Shown here piece by piece: positions 44,108 through 52,768 of a DNA stretch of 64,000 nucleotides. The DNA comes from Nemorincola caseinilytica. GTDB lineage: Bacteria; Bacteroidota; Bacteroidia; Chitinophagales; Chitinophagaceae. Each line of letters opens with the position of its first letter. Position 1 is the stretch's first letter. The position numbers and the translations under genes are program-made. Under the pieces are notes generated by a model. It saw only the letters and a program-made list of their open reading frames with translations. It was not told the origin of the DNA and did no database searches. The stretch lies in contig NZ_BAABFA010000008.1 of assembly GCF_039540515.1 (NCBI RefSeq), positions 124,001 to 188,000 on the forward strand, read 5' to 3'.

Positions 44108-44629
44108 TCAGTGCTGGAAAATGAAGATAACGATGGTGAAACCGCCTTCCTTGTTGTAGGTGGCCTCCATGGTAATGTGTGGCGGCAGGTCCTTTATATT
44201 GGCGCCTTCCTTGTATTCTTCCACATCTTTCATGAAAACTACCTTTTTCAGGTCGCCCAGGCCGGCCACCACGTTTTCCTGCAGGGTCATTTTATAGCCC
44301 AGGGGGGTGAGGCAATCGCTCAGTTTTTTCTTGTATTCCTCGTATACGGGTGGCAGCTTATCCTTATCGGGGGTCTGTATGAGGGCGCCTTCGTAGAAGA
44401 GGCCCATGGCCTGCACTATCCTGTAGCCTATGGTGCCGGGTATCTTTATGCTGCTGGCCCACATGCTGGCATTCATGTTCGCCTGCATCTGGCGGCCCAT
44501 TATGTTCTTAAAGTCGTTGGGGGCGTCCTTCATGATGGCGTTGACGGCCTCGCAGAAAGAGCCGGCCTGTGCATGGGCAGCGCCATATGATGCGGCCGCA
44601 AGGGCCATGGTGGTAAGAAAACGTTTCAT
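44108..44629 (-). CDS. Hypothetical exported protein
   Basis: A 173-residue protein. Signal peptide MKRFLTTMALAAASYGAAHA, then a helical mature region with two cysteines (GSFCEAVNAIM and LSDCLTPLGYK) and a terminal beta-hairpin. I recognise no domain. An ATG two codons earlier (44635) is possible. A much longer frame upstream is antisense to tadA and was not used. It converges on porV through the shared terminator, and its role in secretion, if any, is unknown. Confidence 0.68.
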   Translation of the reverse strand: MKRFLTTMALAAASYGAAHAQAGSFCEAVNAIMKDAPNDFKNIMGRQMQANMNASMWASSIKIPGTIGYRIVQAMGLFYEGALIQTPDKDKLPPVYEEYKKKLSDCLTPLGYKMTLQENVVAGLGDLKKVVFMKDVEEYKEGANIKDLPPHITMEATYNKEGGFTIVIFIFQH

Positions 44630-44725
44630 AAACATGCTGCAATATAAACATATCGGCGTTTTGGATGACGGGGCGAGGGGTGTTTTAACACATTGCAGCG
44701 GCGATACCGTATTTTCGCCTTCTGT

Positions 44726-45169
44726 ATGTTCGATGATGAATACTATATGCGGCAGGCCCTGCGCGAGGCACAACTGGCCTTTGAGGCCGATGAGGTGCCC
44801 GTGGGCGCGGTAGTGGTGTGGGGCGACAAGATAATAGCCCGTGGTCACAACCAGGTAGAACGCCTGAACGACTGCACCGCCCATGCCGAGATGATAGCCC
44901 TGACAGCGGCCTTTAACGGTATAGGCGCCAAGTACCTGCCCGAGGCCACACTGTATGTGACGGTAGAACCCTGCCTGATGTGCAGTGGTGCGCTGTACTG
45001 GTCGAAGATAGGGCGGATAGTATATGGGGCATCGGACCCGAAGAACGGCTACAAGAAGACCACGGGAGAGAATTGGCCTTTTCACCCAAAGACACAGCTA
45101 TCTAACGGGACCATGGCGCAGGAGTGTGCGCAACTGATGAAGGATTTCTTTGCACGCAAAAGGCAATAA
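44726..45169 (+). CDS. tadA: tRNA adenosine deaminase TadA
   Basis: Zinc deaminase that converts A34 to inosine in tRNA-Arg(ACG). 147 residues with the active site HAEMIAL (His53, Glu55) and PCLMC (Cys83, Cys86). The segment GAKYLPEATLYVTVEP fits TadA better than cytosine or guanine deaminases, though a guanine-deaminase-type nucleoside deaminase cannot be fully excluded. A near-consensus promoter (TATTTTCG, 44710-44717) lies nine bases before the ATG. Confidence 0.88.
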   Translation: MFDDEYYMRQALREAQLAFEADEVPVGAVVVWGDKIIARGHNQVERLNDCTAHAEMIALTAAFNGIGAKYLPEATLYVTVEPCLMCSGALYWSKIGRIVYGASDPKNGYKKTTGENWPFHPKTQLSNGTMAQECAQLMKDFFARKRQ

Positions 45170-45173
45170 ATGC

Positions 45174-45761
45174 TTACTTCCACTTGAGGGTGAGCATCAT
45201 GTGCTCTATATCCTGCAGCAGGAAGTCGGTGGCAGGGCGCAGCGAATCGGCATTGGGCGATACATCGAAGTAGAGCGCACCGCGTATGAAGTGCTTTACG
45301 GAATCGGTAGCGGCGAACTGGTGGCGCGATGCGGCATTACCCCCTATGGTGAATATCATACACTGTACACCATTTTCGTTGGTAGTGGCCTTCTGGTCTA
45401 TATAGTCGGCCTTTTCGTGGTGAAAGTAGGAAAGCCCCCAGGAGTCGTCCACCAGCTTGTACAGGGGTTGTTCCTTCGTTATTTCTTTGTAAGTGATATT
45501 GATGATGCCACCAAGGTCTTTGATGTACATATTTACCCAATATTTATTGAACCCTTCCTTATTGAACACCGTATCGTCCATGATGGTGCTGTTCGCAGGG
45601 TATTCGAACGAGTAGGGGAAGCCCGGGCGGTCGAAAAGCAGGTATTCGTGGCGCGTGGGGGTGTCTATCCTGAAATAGCCCGAGGGCTTGGGATAATATA
45701 CCGGTGGCCGGCATGATGCCACACACAACAGGACCACTAGAACGCCAAGGAGTTTACGCAT
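45174..45761 (-). CDS. gldD: Gliding motility lipoprotein GldD
   Basis: A 195-residue lipoprotein: signal peptide MRKLLGVLVVLLCVASC with lipidated Cys17. The mature start YYPKPSGYFRIDTP, then PYSFEYP and GGIINITYKEI, matches GldD, a protein needed for gliding and T9SS-dependent secretion in Flavobacterium. It converges on tadA with a four-base gap. A near-consensus promoter (TATCTTTA, 45768-45775) lies seven bases before the ATG, implying an almost leaderless mRNA. It is about 6 kb from gldJ. Confidence 0.88.
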   Translation of the reverse strand: MRKLLGVLVVLLCVASCRPPVYYPKPSGYFRIDTPTRHEYLLFDRPGFPYSFEYPANSTIMDDTVFNKEGFNKYWVNMYIKDLGGIINITYKEITKEQPLYKLVDDSWGLSYFHHEKADYIDQKATTNENGVQCMIFTIGGNAASRHQFAATDSVKHFIRGALYFDVSPNADSLRPATDFLLQDIEHMMLTLKWK

Positions 45762-45868
45762 GGGGCGTAAAGATAGCACTATCGGGGTGAAAGCGGTGAT
45801 GTTACGAATAGTTGTAGCTGCATATCCGTGAATTTGATCTAATTTCGCGTCTCCAAAACATAAACAAT

Positions 45869-46183
45869 ATGACAGACCAGACAGCAGGCGAACAGCAACT
45901 GAACATAGAGCTAACAGAAGAAATGGCGGATGGTGAATATGCCAACCTTGCCATCATCACCCATTCTTTCGCAGAGTTCGTGATAGACTTTGTGAACGTA
46001 ATGCCCAATGTACCAAAAGCAAAAGTGAAATCGCGCATAGTGATGACCCCGCAGCATGCCAAGCGCCTGATGCGCGCCCTGATAGACAATGTGAAGCGTT
46101 TCGAAGGCCAGCATGGCGTGATAAAGGACCAGGAGACACCTGCAGTTCCTTTCAACTTCGGCGCACCTCCTGCCCAGGCATAA
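45869..46183 (+). CDS. DUF3467 domain protein
   Basis: A 104-residue protein matching DUF3467: NIELTEEMADGEYANLAIITHS, AEFVIDFVNVMPNVPKAKVKSRIVMTP and AKRLMRALIDNV. The domain is common in Bacteroidota and its function is not known to me. A near-consensus promoter (TAATTTCG, 45840-45847) precedes it. guaA follows 47 bases later and may be cotranscribed. Confidence 0.9.
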   Translation: MTDQTAGEQQLNIELTEEMADGEYANLAIITHSFAEFVIDFVNVMPNVPKAKVKSRIVMTPQHAKRLMRALIDNVKRFEGQHGVIKDQETPAVPFNFGAPPAQA

Positions 46184-46230
46184 TGCGCTACGGCCTGCAA
46201 CTGCCACTACAAGGGTAAAAAACTACATAT

Positions 46231-47769
46231 ATGAACGATAAGATACTGATACTCGACTTCGGCTCACAGTTCACACAGCTCATAGCCCGCAGGGTGCGTG
46301 AGCTGAACGTGTATTGCGAGATACAGCCGTGCACCAAGGCGGTAGTATATGACGATAGCCTGAAGGGCATCATCCTTTCGGGCAGCCCCTTCTCGGTGAA
46401 CGACCCACAGGCCCCCAACCCCGATATAGCTGCCATGGCCGCACGCCTGCCACTGCTGGCGGTATGTTATGGCGCCCAACTGCTGGCAAAGCAGGCCGGT
46501 GGAGAGGTAGGGAAGTCGACCCACAGGGAATACGGCCGCGCCCACCTGCAGGATGTGACCCACGACCCGCTGATGGCCACTATAGCCGAGGGATCGCAGG
46601 TATGGATGAGCCATAGCGATACCATAAAGCAACTGCCGGATGACTTTACCGTGATAGCCCGTACCGAGGCCATACCTGTAGCAGCATACAAGGCCAGCGC
46701 ACGCTATGCGCCAAACCCTGTATATGCCATACAGTTCCACCCCGAGGTGACACACAGTACTGATGGCGGCCAGCTGCTGAAGAATTTTATAGTGGACATA
46801 TGTGGTGTGCGCCAGGACTGGACACCGGCGGCCTTCATACACGAAACGGTAGAACGCATAAAGCAGGAGGCCGGAGATAAGAAGGTGGTGATGGCGCTGA
46901 GCGGTGGTGTGGACTCTACCGTGGCGGCCACCCTCATACACAAGGCCATAGGCGACAGGCTGTACTGCATATTCGTAGACAATGGCCTGCTGCGCAAGAA
47001 CGAGTTCGAGCAGGTGCTGGAAGGTTACAAACACCTGGGGCTGAACACTAAGGGGGTAGATGCCCGCCAGCGCTTCTACAGCGAGCTGGATGGTGTGACC
47101 GACCCCGAGAAGAAACGCAAGATAATAGGCCGCCTGTTCATAGACGTATTTGATGAAGAGGCGAAGAAACTGACCGATGTGAGCTTCCTGGGCCAGGGTA
47201 CCATATACCCCGATGTGATAGAATCTATGTCGGTGCATGGTCCATCGGCCACCATCAAGTCGCATCACAATGTGGGCGGGTTGCCGGAGACCATGAAGCT
47301 GTCGCTGATAGAGCCGCTGCGCATGCTCTTCAAAGACGAGGTGCGCCGTGTGGGCCGCGAGCTGGGTATAGACGATATTTTCATAGGCCGCCACCCGTTC
47401 CCCGGCCCCGGCCTGGGCATACGCATACTGGGCGGCGTGACCGAAGAGAAGGTAAAGATGTTGCAGGAGGCCGATGCCATATACATACAGCACCTGCGCG
47501 ACAGTGGTATGTATAAGGAGGTATGGCAGGCAGGCGCCATATTGCTGCCCGTGCAGAGCGTGGGCGTAATGGGCGACGAGCGTACCTACGAATATACCTG
47601 CGCACTGCGTGCGGTGACATCGGTAGATGGTATGACGGCAGATTGGGCACACCTGCCCTACGAGCTGCTGGCGCGTATATCGAACGATATCATAAACCGG
47701 GTAAGGGGTATAAACCGCGTGGTGTACGACATAAGCAGCAAACCACCCGCCACCATAGAGTGGGAGTAA
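46231..47769 (+). CDS. guaA: GMP synthase (glutamine-hydrolysing)
   Basis: Converts XMP to GMP using glutamine and ATP. 512 residues: class I glutaminase domain (ILDFGSQFTQLIARRVRE; nucleophile Cys in AVCYGAQLLA; His-Glu in IQFHPEVTHS), then the PP-loop ATP pyrophosphatase domain (ALSGGVDSTVAA), and the C-terminal dimer domain (HPFPGPGLGIR, ending KPPATIEWE). Complete and typical. A strong terminator follows. Confidence 0.98.
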   Translation: MNDKILILDFGSQFTQLIARRVRELNVYCEIQPCTKAVVYDDSLKGIILSGSPFSVNDPQAPNPDIAAMAARLPLLAVCYGAQLLAKQAGGEVGKSTHREYGRAHLQDVTHDPLMATIAEGSQVWMSHSDTIKQLPDDFTVIARTEAIPVAAYKASARYAPNPVYAIQFHPEVTHSTDGGQLLKNFIVDICGVRQDWTPAAFIHETVERIKQEAGDKKVVMALSGGVDSTVAATLIHKAIGDRLYCIFVDNGLLRKNEFEQVLEGYKHLGLNTKGVDARQRFYSELDGVTDPEKKRKIIGRLFIDVFDEEAKKLTDVSFLGQGTIYPDVIESMSVHGPSATIKSHHNVGGLPETMKLSLIEPLRMLFKDEVRRVGRELGIDDIFIGRHPFPGPGLGIRILGGVTEEKVKMLQEADAIYIQHLRDSGMYKEVWQAGAILLPVQSVGVMGDERTYEYTCALRAVTSVDGMTADWAHLPYELLARISNDIINRVRGINRVVYDISSKPPATIEWE

Positions 47770-47800
47770 CGGCTTTACAGTGTAAGCTTTAAATAATTGT

Positions 47801-47837
47801 AACGGCCTACCGTAAGCTCTGCGGTAGGCCGTTTTTG
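47801..47837 (+). terminator. Terminator of guaA
   Basis: A 12-base-pair perfect stem with a nine-base loop followed by five Ts, 31 bases after the guaA stop. Confidence 0.9.
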
Positions 47838-47932
47838 TTTATTTTGAGGCCGTATACGATAATGGGCTGCTACCATTAACAGAAAATGAGCCTGTGGTGA
47901 CCAACGTCATTAGCGGGAACAGAACAAATAAC

Positions 47933-47940
47933 TAGCTTTG
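47933..47940 (+). promoter_or_regulatory. -7 promoter element of the dioxygenase-reductase pair
   Basis: Perfect TAGCTTTG followed by C, 37 bases before the ATG at 47977. Confidence 0.55.
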
Positions 47941-47976
47941 CGGCATTAATTCATACATCAACAAAAACAGGCGATC

Positions 47977-48732
47977 ATGGGTCCATTTTTTCTGAAAGAG
48001 GTAAGCTATACCGATACCCCCGGCTTTGCAGATACATTCAAGGATACACTGAAAAAGTACAAAGTGGTACACCTGAAAGATGTGCCGCAAGGCATAGATC
48101 ATATGCAGTTCTACTCTGACCTCACAGACAGGCTGGGAGAGATAATGAATGTGGATGAGGACATAAAGACAGGCAATGCCAACAGCGATATGCGCTGGAC
48201 CGACGTGCGCTACGACAAGGCCAACGATTTCACCTTCCGCCATGCCAATACACGCCAGCCGCTGCATACCGATGCCGCATACATGAACATAGAGCTGGAT
48301 GTGAACTTTTTCTTCTGTACCGTACAGGCCGAGATAGGTGGCGCTACCACTTTCTTCGACTCTGACGATCTGATGTACATACTGGAGAAGTATGAGCCCG
48401 CCCTCTTCGAGCGGCTGAAAACAGTAGATGTGGACTTTGGCAAGGGCGAGGACCAGCGCAAGACCCGCAGGATAATAGATACCGACGACCGCGGCGTGAA
48501 ACTGAACTGGAACTACTACCGCGTGATGCCCGACAACAAGCCCGAGGTGATAGCTATGTGTGAGGAGTTCCACAAATTTCTGGAGGAGAAGGTAGTGGCC
48601 GGCGGCCTGCTGACCCCAGTTTACCTGAAGCCCGGCGATGCCGCATTTTTCCAGGACGACAGGCTGCTGCATGGCCGCAACTCTTTCTACGGCGCGCGCA
48701 CGCTTATAAAGGGTGGCTTCAACTTCAATTGA
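47977..48732 (+). CDS. TauD/TfdA-family Fe(II)/2-oxoglutarate dioxygenase
   Basis: A 251-residue non-haem iron oxygenase. The facial triad is visible: His-x-Asp in LHTDAAY (about residue 92) and distal His in RLLHGRNSF (about 230), followed by the 2-oxoglutarate-binding Arg near RTLIKGGF. The substrate is unknown. Members act on taurine, alkyl ethers, quaternary amines or small amino acids. Its stop overlaps the ATG of an aldo-keto reductase by one base, so both probably act on the same compound. Confidence 0.87.
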   Translation: MGPFFLKEVSYTDTPGFADTFKDTLKKYKVVHLKDVPQGIDHMQFYSDLTDRLGEIMNVDEDIKTGNANSDMRWTDVRYDKANDFTFRHANTRQPLHTDAAYMNIELDVNFFFCTVQAEIGGATTFFDSDDLMYILEKYEPALFERLKTVDVDFGKGEDQRKTRRIIDTDDRGVKLNWNYYRVMPDNKPEVIAMCEEFHKFLEEKVVAGGLLTPVYLKPGDAAFFQDDRLLHGRNSFYGARTLIKGGFNFN

Positions 48733-49709
48733 TGACAAAAGAGACACGCCTCTCGCTGCAAGGCACCATTGCAGGCCGCATAGGTTTTGGCTGCTGGCAA
48801 CTGGCGGGTGCATATGCATCGGCCAACGGCAGGCCTAATGGCTATGGCGACATAGACGAGGCCGAAGGCATACGCGCCATACACTATGCGCTGGACAATG
48901 GTATCAACTTCTTCGACACGGCCATAGGGTATAACGACGGGCACTCGGAAAGGGTGCTGGGCAAGGCATTGGTATCTTATACAGGAAGCGCCGGTGTGCG
49001 CCCCGTGATATGTACCAAGTATGAGGGTTGGCCCGGCATGGAAGGGCTGCAGGACTTTGCTGCCGATATGGAGAGGAACGTGGACATGAGCCTGCAAAGG
49101 CTGGGTATGAAAAGCCTGGACATGCTGCTGCTGCACAACCCGCCCGATGACCTGGACCTTTCTGCTATGGATCTGGCCCCCTTTGAAAGGATGGTGGCAG
49201 CGGGCAAGATAAAGGAATATGGCGTGAGCTGCCGTACTGTGAAGGGTGTGGCCAATGTACTGGAACATGGTTTCGGTAGCGTAGTAGAGGCCGTGTATAA
49301 TGTGCTGGACAGGCGGTATGAACCCTTTTTTGCGCATGAGGCCTATGCGCGATACACATTCATATGCCGTGTACCATTGGCGTCGGGCTTTGTATCGCCG
49401 CGTACGCTGGCCGAGGATAGGGTATTTGCCGGTAACGATATACGCAGCAACTTCAGCAGCGAGCAGGTAGAATGGGTAACGGGGGCGGTGCGCTCGCTGG
49501 CCTTCCTGAACGAGCTGGAGGGAGGCATTACCGTAAGTGCCCTGCGGTTCCAGCTTTCCAACCCTTATAGAACGATAGCCATACCGGGTATAAAGAATGT
49601 GCGCCAGGCAGCGGATGCTGCGCTGGCCATGCGCCTGGGCCCACTGCCGCAGGATGTGGTGCAGCGCATAGCCGATGCCGTGCCCGAGGTGTTCTATAAA
49701 TGGCGGTGA
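48732..49709 (+). CDS. Aldo-keto reductase
   Basis: NAD(P)H-dependent oxidoreductase of 325 residues. The catalytic tetrad is recognisable: Asp in FFDTAIGY, Tyr in the same block, Lys in CTKYEG, His in LLLHNPP. IRSNFSSEQVEWV, ALRFQLSNPYRTIAIPG and KNVRQAADA fit the AKR fold and cofactor end. The ATG overlaps the dioxygenase stop (TGATG), which indicates translational coupling. Physiological substrate unknown. Confidence 0.9.
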   Translation: MTKETRLSLQGTIAGRIGFGCWQLAGAYASANGRPNGYGDIDEAEGIRAIHYALDNGINFFDTAIGYNDGHSERVLGKALVSYTGSAGVRPVICTKYEGWPGMEGLQDFAADMERNVDMSLQRLGMKSLDMLLLHNPPDDLDLSAMDLAPFERMVAAGKIKEYGVSCRTVKGVANVLEHGFGSVVEAVYNVLDRRYEPFFAHEAYARYTFICRVPLASGFVSPRTLAEDRVFAGNDIRSNFSSEQVEWVTGAVRSLAFLNELEGGITVSALRFQLSNPYRTIAIPGIKNVRQAADAALAMRLGPLPQDVVQRIADAVPEVFYKWR

Positions 49710-49928
49710 TCTCCTCTCTACGGAATAGGTTTTGCTATTATGGCTCCTTTTTCGCCGGGGGCCATTCTTTTTGGCATGTAGCAGCTATTAAAAAGTGCTG
49801 TCGTATATCATGTATGTTTACTGTGTACGGTATTTTTCTGACATTATGTCGTTATCTTCGGTGTGGATCAGATCTTGATGATACGATACAAAAGCAACCT
49901 GATAAATACATACAAAAGCAAGAATAGA

Positions 49929-50624
49929 ATGAACCAGAACGAATTTCGCAAATATGCTATAAAGCATCATGGTATCAGCAGCCTCACGGTGGATAGCTAT
50001 ACCTCTTCGCTGAAAATGCCACAGGCCCTTACGCCATACATCATAGAAGAGCGCCCGATGAACGTAGCCTCTATGGACGTTTTCTCGCGCCTGATGATGG
50101 ACAGGATCATATTCCTGGGCGAGCCCATAAACGACTATGTGGCCAACATCGTTACCGCGCAGCTGCTGTTCCTGGAGAGCACCGACCGTACACGCGATAT
50201 ACAGATGTACCTGAACAGCCCCGGCGGCAGCGTGTACGCAGGCCTGGGTATATACGATACGATGCAGATCATAAACCCCGACGTATCGACCATATGCACC
50301 GGTATAGCGGCCTCTATGGCAGCCGTGCTGATGTGCGCAGGCGCCAAGGGCAAACGCACTGCGCTGAAGCACAGCCGTGTGATGATACACCAGCCACTGG
50401 GCGGTGCAGAAGGCCAGGCTAGCGATATAGAGATAACCGCGCGCGAGATAGGCAAGCTGAAAAAAGAACTGTACGAGATAATAGCCACACATTCTGGCCA
50501 GAAGATAACCAAGGTAGAGAAGGACAGCGACCGCGACTACTGGATGACCGCACAAGAGGCCAAAGAATACGGCATGGTAGACGAGGTGCTGGAGCGCAAT
50601 CCCCGCAAGACAGATACGCAGTAA
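49929..50624 (+). CDS. clpP: ATP-dependent Clp protease proteolytic subunit
   Basis: Serine protease forming the tetradecameric barrel used by ClpX/ClpA. 231 residues with nucleophile Ser129 in GIAASMAAVL, His154 in MIHQPLGG, and the later DRDYWMTAQEAKEYGMVD. The start at 49929 matches Bacteroidota ClpP N-termini (KYAIKHHGISS). In-frame codons from 49863 add an atypical basic stretch. A near-consensus promoter (TATCTTCG, 49853-49860) lies 68 bases upstream. clpX is not adjacent. Confidence 0.97.
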   Translation: MNQNEFRKYAIKHHGISSLTVDSYTSSLKMPQALTPYIIEERPMNVASMDVFSRLMMDRIIFLGEPINDYVANIVTAQLLFLESTDRTRDIQMYLNSPGGSVYAGLGIYDTMQIINPDVSTICTGIAASMAAVLMCAGAKGKRTALKHSRVMIHQPLGGAEGQASDIEITAREIGKLKKELYEIIATHSGQKITKVEKDSDRDYWMTAQEAKEYGMVDEVLERNPRKTDTQ

Positions 50625-50647
50625 ACTGCGCTAGTATATAAGATATG

Positions 50648-50681
50648 CCGCACCCCGCCGATAGGTGGGGTGCGGTCTTTT
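50648..50681 (+). terminator. Terminator of clpP
   Basis: A 12-base-pair GC-rich stem (one G-U pair) with a GATA loop and a short T-rich tail, 23 bases after the clpP stop. Confidence 0.85.
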
Positions 50682-50812
50682 AGAGGAGATACTACAGGGG
50701 ATAAGGCTTTTTGTATCAGGGCATTGGCAGCGAACGATAGGGTATGTATGTGGTGTGTGATGCGACGTTGAATTTTGTCTCTACTTATTCGCCAAATATG
50801 ATTATTTTTGCA

Positions 50813-50820
50813 ACATATTA
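50813..50820 (+). promoter_or_regulatory. -7 promoter element of adk-obgE
   Basis: Perfect TATTTTTG followed by C, 16 bases before the adk ATG. Confidence 0.65.
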
Positions 50821-50835
50821 ACCAATATTCATTTC

Positions 50836-51420
50836 ATGTTCAATCTAGTCTTGTTCGGCCCTCCGGGCAGTGGGAAAGGCACTCAATCGGAAAACATAGT
50901 AAAGACCTACCAGTTACAGCATATATCTACCGGCGACCTGCTGCGCGATGAGGTGAGCAGGCAGACCCCCCTGGGCACCGAAGCAAAAAAATACATGGAC
51001 CAGGGTATGCTGGTGCCGGACGAAGTAGTGATAGGCATGATAAGCGGCAAGATAGACGATGCACCCGATGCGCGTGGTTTTGTTTTTGACGGGTTTCCCC
51101 GTACCAGCAACCAGGCCGAAGCGCTGGACAAGCTGCTGGAGTTCAAGAACACGCAGATACACCTGGTATTATCGCTGGAAGTACCCGAGAACGAACTGAT
51201 AGCCCGCCTGGTGAACAGGGGCATCACATCGGGCCGCAGCGACGACAACGAGGAAGTGATAACCAAGCGTATAAAGGAATACCACGCCAAAACAGAGCCT
51301 GTGGCACGCTACTACAGCGAGCAGGGCAAGCTGGAGCGTGTGGCCGGGCATCATCCTATAGATGAGACCTTCAAGACCCTCACAAAGCACATCAATAAGT
51401 ACCTGTTACCAGTAGCATAG
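50836..51420 (+). CDS. adk: Adenylate kinase
   Basis: ATP + AMP = 2 ADP. 194 residues with P-loop GPPGSGKGTQ, AMP-binding STGDLLRDEV and FDGFPRTSNQA, and a short LID (no zinc-finger insertion), so this is the short form. Its stop overlaps the GTG of obgE by one base. Confidence 0.98.
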   Translation: MFNLVLFGPPGSGKGTQSENIVKTYQLQHISTGDLLRDEVSRQTPLGTEAKKYMDQGMLVPDEVVIGMISGKIDDAPDARGFVFDGFPRTSNQAEALDKLLEFKNTQIHLVLSLEVPENELIARLVNRGITSGRSDDNEEVITKRIKEYHAKTEPVARYYSEQGKLERVAGHHPIDETFKTLTKHINKYLLPVA

Positions 51421-52424
51421 TGGAAAAAGGCAATTTCGTAGACCATATCCGCATATACTGCCGCTCCGGCAAGGGCGGAGCGGGGAGCGTACACTTCGAG
51501 CGCAATAAGATGGATGCCAAGGCCGGCCCAGATGGCGGCAATGGCGGCCGTGGCGGCCATATAAAGCTGCGCGGCAATGCCCAGTTATGGACACTGCTGC
51601 ACATGCGCTATTACAAGAACGTACTGGCACAGGATGGCGTGAATGGCTACAAGAATAACAGCACAGGAAGTGATGGCGATGATATAGTGCTGGAAGTGCC
51701 GCTGGGCACCGTGGCCAAGGATATGGAAAGCGGCGAGCAGGAAGTAGAGATACTGGAGGATGGCCAGGAAGTGATATGGATACGCGGCGGCCGCGGCGGC
51801 CTGGGCAATGCCAACTTTGCCACGCCTACCAACCAGACACCCGACTACGCACAGCCCGGCGAAATGGGCAGCGAGGGCTGGAAGATACTGGAGCTGAAGA
51901 TACTGGCCGATGTGGGCCTGGTGGGTTTCCCGAATGCGGGAAAATCGACCCTGCTATCAGTGCTGAGCGCGGCAAAGCCCAAGATAGCCGATTATGCATT
52001 TACCACACTTACGCCCCAATTGGGCATAGTTTCTTACCGCGACAATAAGTCGTTCTGCATGGCCGACCTGCCGGGTATAATAGAGGGCGCTGCCGAGGGC
52101 AAAGGCCTGGGTCACAGGTTCCTGCGGCATATAGAGCGCAACTCGGTACTGCTGCTGCTGGTACCTGCCGATAGCGACGACCACGAGCGCGAGGTAGAGA
52201 TACTGATAAACGAGCTGGAGGAGTACAATCCCGAGCTGCTGCAGAAGCGCATGATAATAGCCGTGAGCAAGAGCGAGATGCTGGACGACGAGCTAAAGCA
52301 GGAAATAGCAAAGACACTGCCTGCCGATATACCGCATGTTTTCATTTCGGCGGTGGCCAACCAGGGACTGGTGCAACTGAAGGACGAACTGTGGAGGGCC
52401 CTTACCGCAAAGGACGATATATGA
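51420..52424 (+). CDS. obgE: Obg/CgtA GTPase
   Basis: Essential GTPase linked to 50S ribosome assembly. 334 residues from a GTG that overlaps the adk stop. Obg fold (about 1-155) with the glycine-rich RSGKGGAGSVHFERNK and PDGGNGGRGG. G domain with GFPNAGKSTL, DLPGIIEGA and the IIAVSKSEM base-recognition block (SKSE in place of NKxD, seen in some Obg proteins). It lacks the C-terminal OCT domain. Coupled by overlap to the rhodanese gene. Confidence 0.96.
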   Translation: MEKGNFVDHIRIYCRSGKGGAGSVHFERNKMDAKAGPDGGNGGRGGHIKLRGNAQLWTLLHMRYYKNVLAQDGVNGYKNNSTGSDGDDIVLEVPLGTVAKDMESGEQEVEILEDGQEVIWIRGGRGGLGNANFATPTNQTPDYAQPGEMGSEGWKILELKILADVGLVGFPNAGKSTLLSVLSAAKPKIADYAFTTLTPQLGIVSYRDNKSFCMADLPGIIEGAAEGKGLGHRFLRHIERNSVLLLLVPADSDDHEREVEILINELEEYNPELLQKRMIIAVSKSEMLDDELKQEIAKTLPADIPHVFISAVANQGLVQLKDELWRALTAKDDI

Positions 52425-52720
52425 ACCAACTGACACCTGCCGAATTGCAACAGTGGACCCGCGAAGGCCATGACTTTGTATTGGTAGATGTGCGCGAGGG
52501 CTGGGAGCGCGAGGTATTCAACATAGGCGGGCTGCACATACCCATGGGCGAGCTGCCCGCCCGCATGAACGAGATACCCACCGGTACCGATGTGGTGGTG
52601 TACTGCGCCAAAGGCATACGCAGCGTAATAGCCATACAACGATTGGAGAGTGCCGGCCGCACCCGCCTCTATAACCTGGCGGGTGGCATGTATGCCTGGC
52701 AAATGGCGCATACCGTATAG
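52421..52720 (+). CDS. Single-domain rhodanese-like protein
   Basis: A 99-residue rhodanese domain: LVDVREGWEREVFNIGGLHIPMGEL, and active-site loop YCAKGIRS with Cys62, then YNLAGGMYAW. It transfers sulfane sulfur. The ATG overlaps the obgE stop (ATGA), so it is translationally coupled to adk-obgE. Its acceptor is unknown. Confidence 0.94.
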   Translation: MNQLTPAELQQWTREGHDFVLVDVREGWEREVFNIGGLHIPMGELPARMNEIPTGTDVVVYCAKGIRSVIAIQRLESAGRTRLYNLAGGMYAWQMAHTV

Positions 52721-52753
52721 GGTAAATGTAACGGCTACTTGCACCGTATAGCT

Positions 52754-52761
52754 TAAATTTG
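52754..52761 (+). promoter_or_regulatory. -7 promoter element of the MauE-thioredoxin gene
   Basis: Perfect TAAATTTG only eight bases before the ATG, implying a nearly leaderless transcript. Confidence 0.55.
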
Positions 52762-52768
52762 TGGGTAT

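Noticed and set aside
44630..45085. N-terminal extension of the exported protein at 44108-44629 through tadA
   Set aside because: The extension is antisense to tadA, and a clean signal peptide starts at 44629.
46264..47652. A 462-residue minus-strand frame opposite guaA
   Set aside because: Shadow of a complete GMP synthase gene; low-complexity His/Tyr-rich translation.
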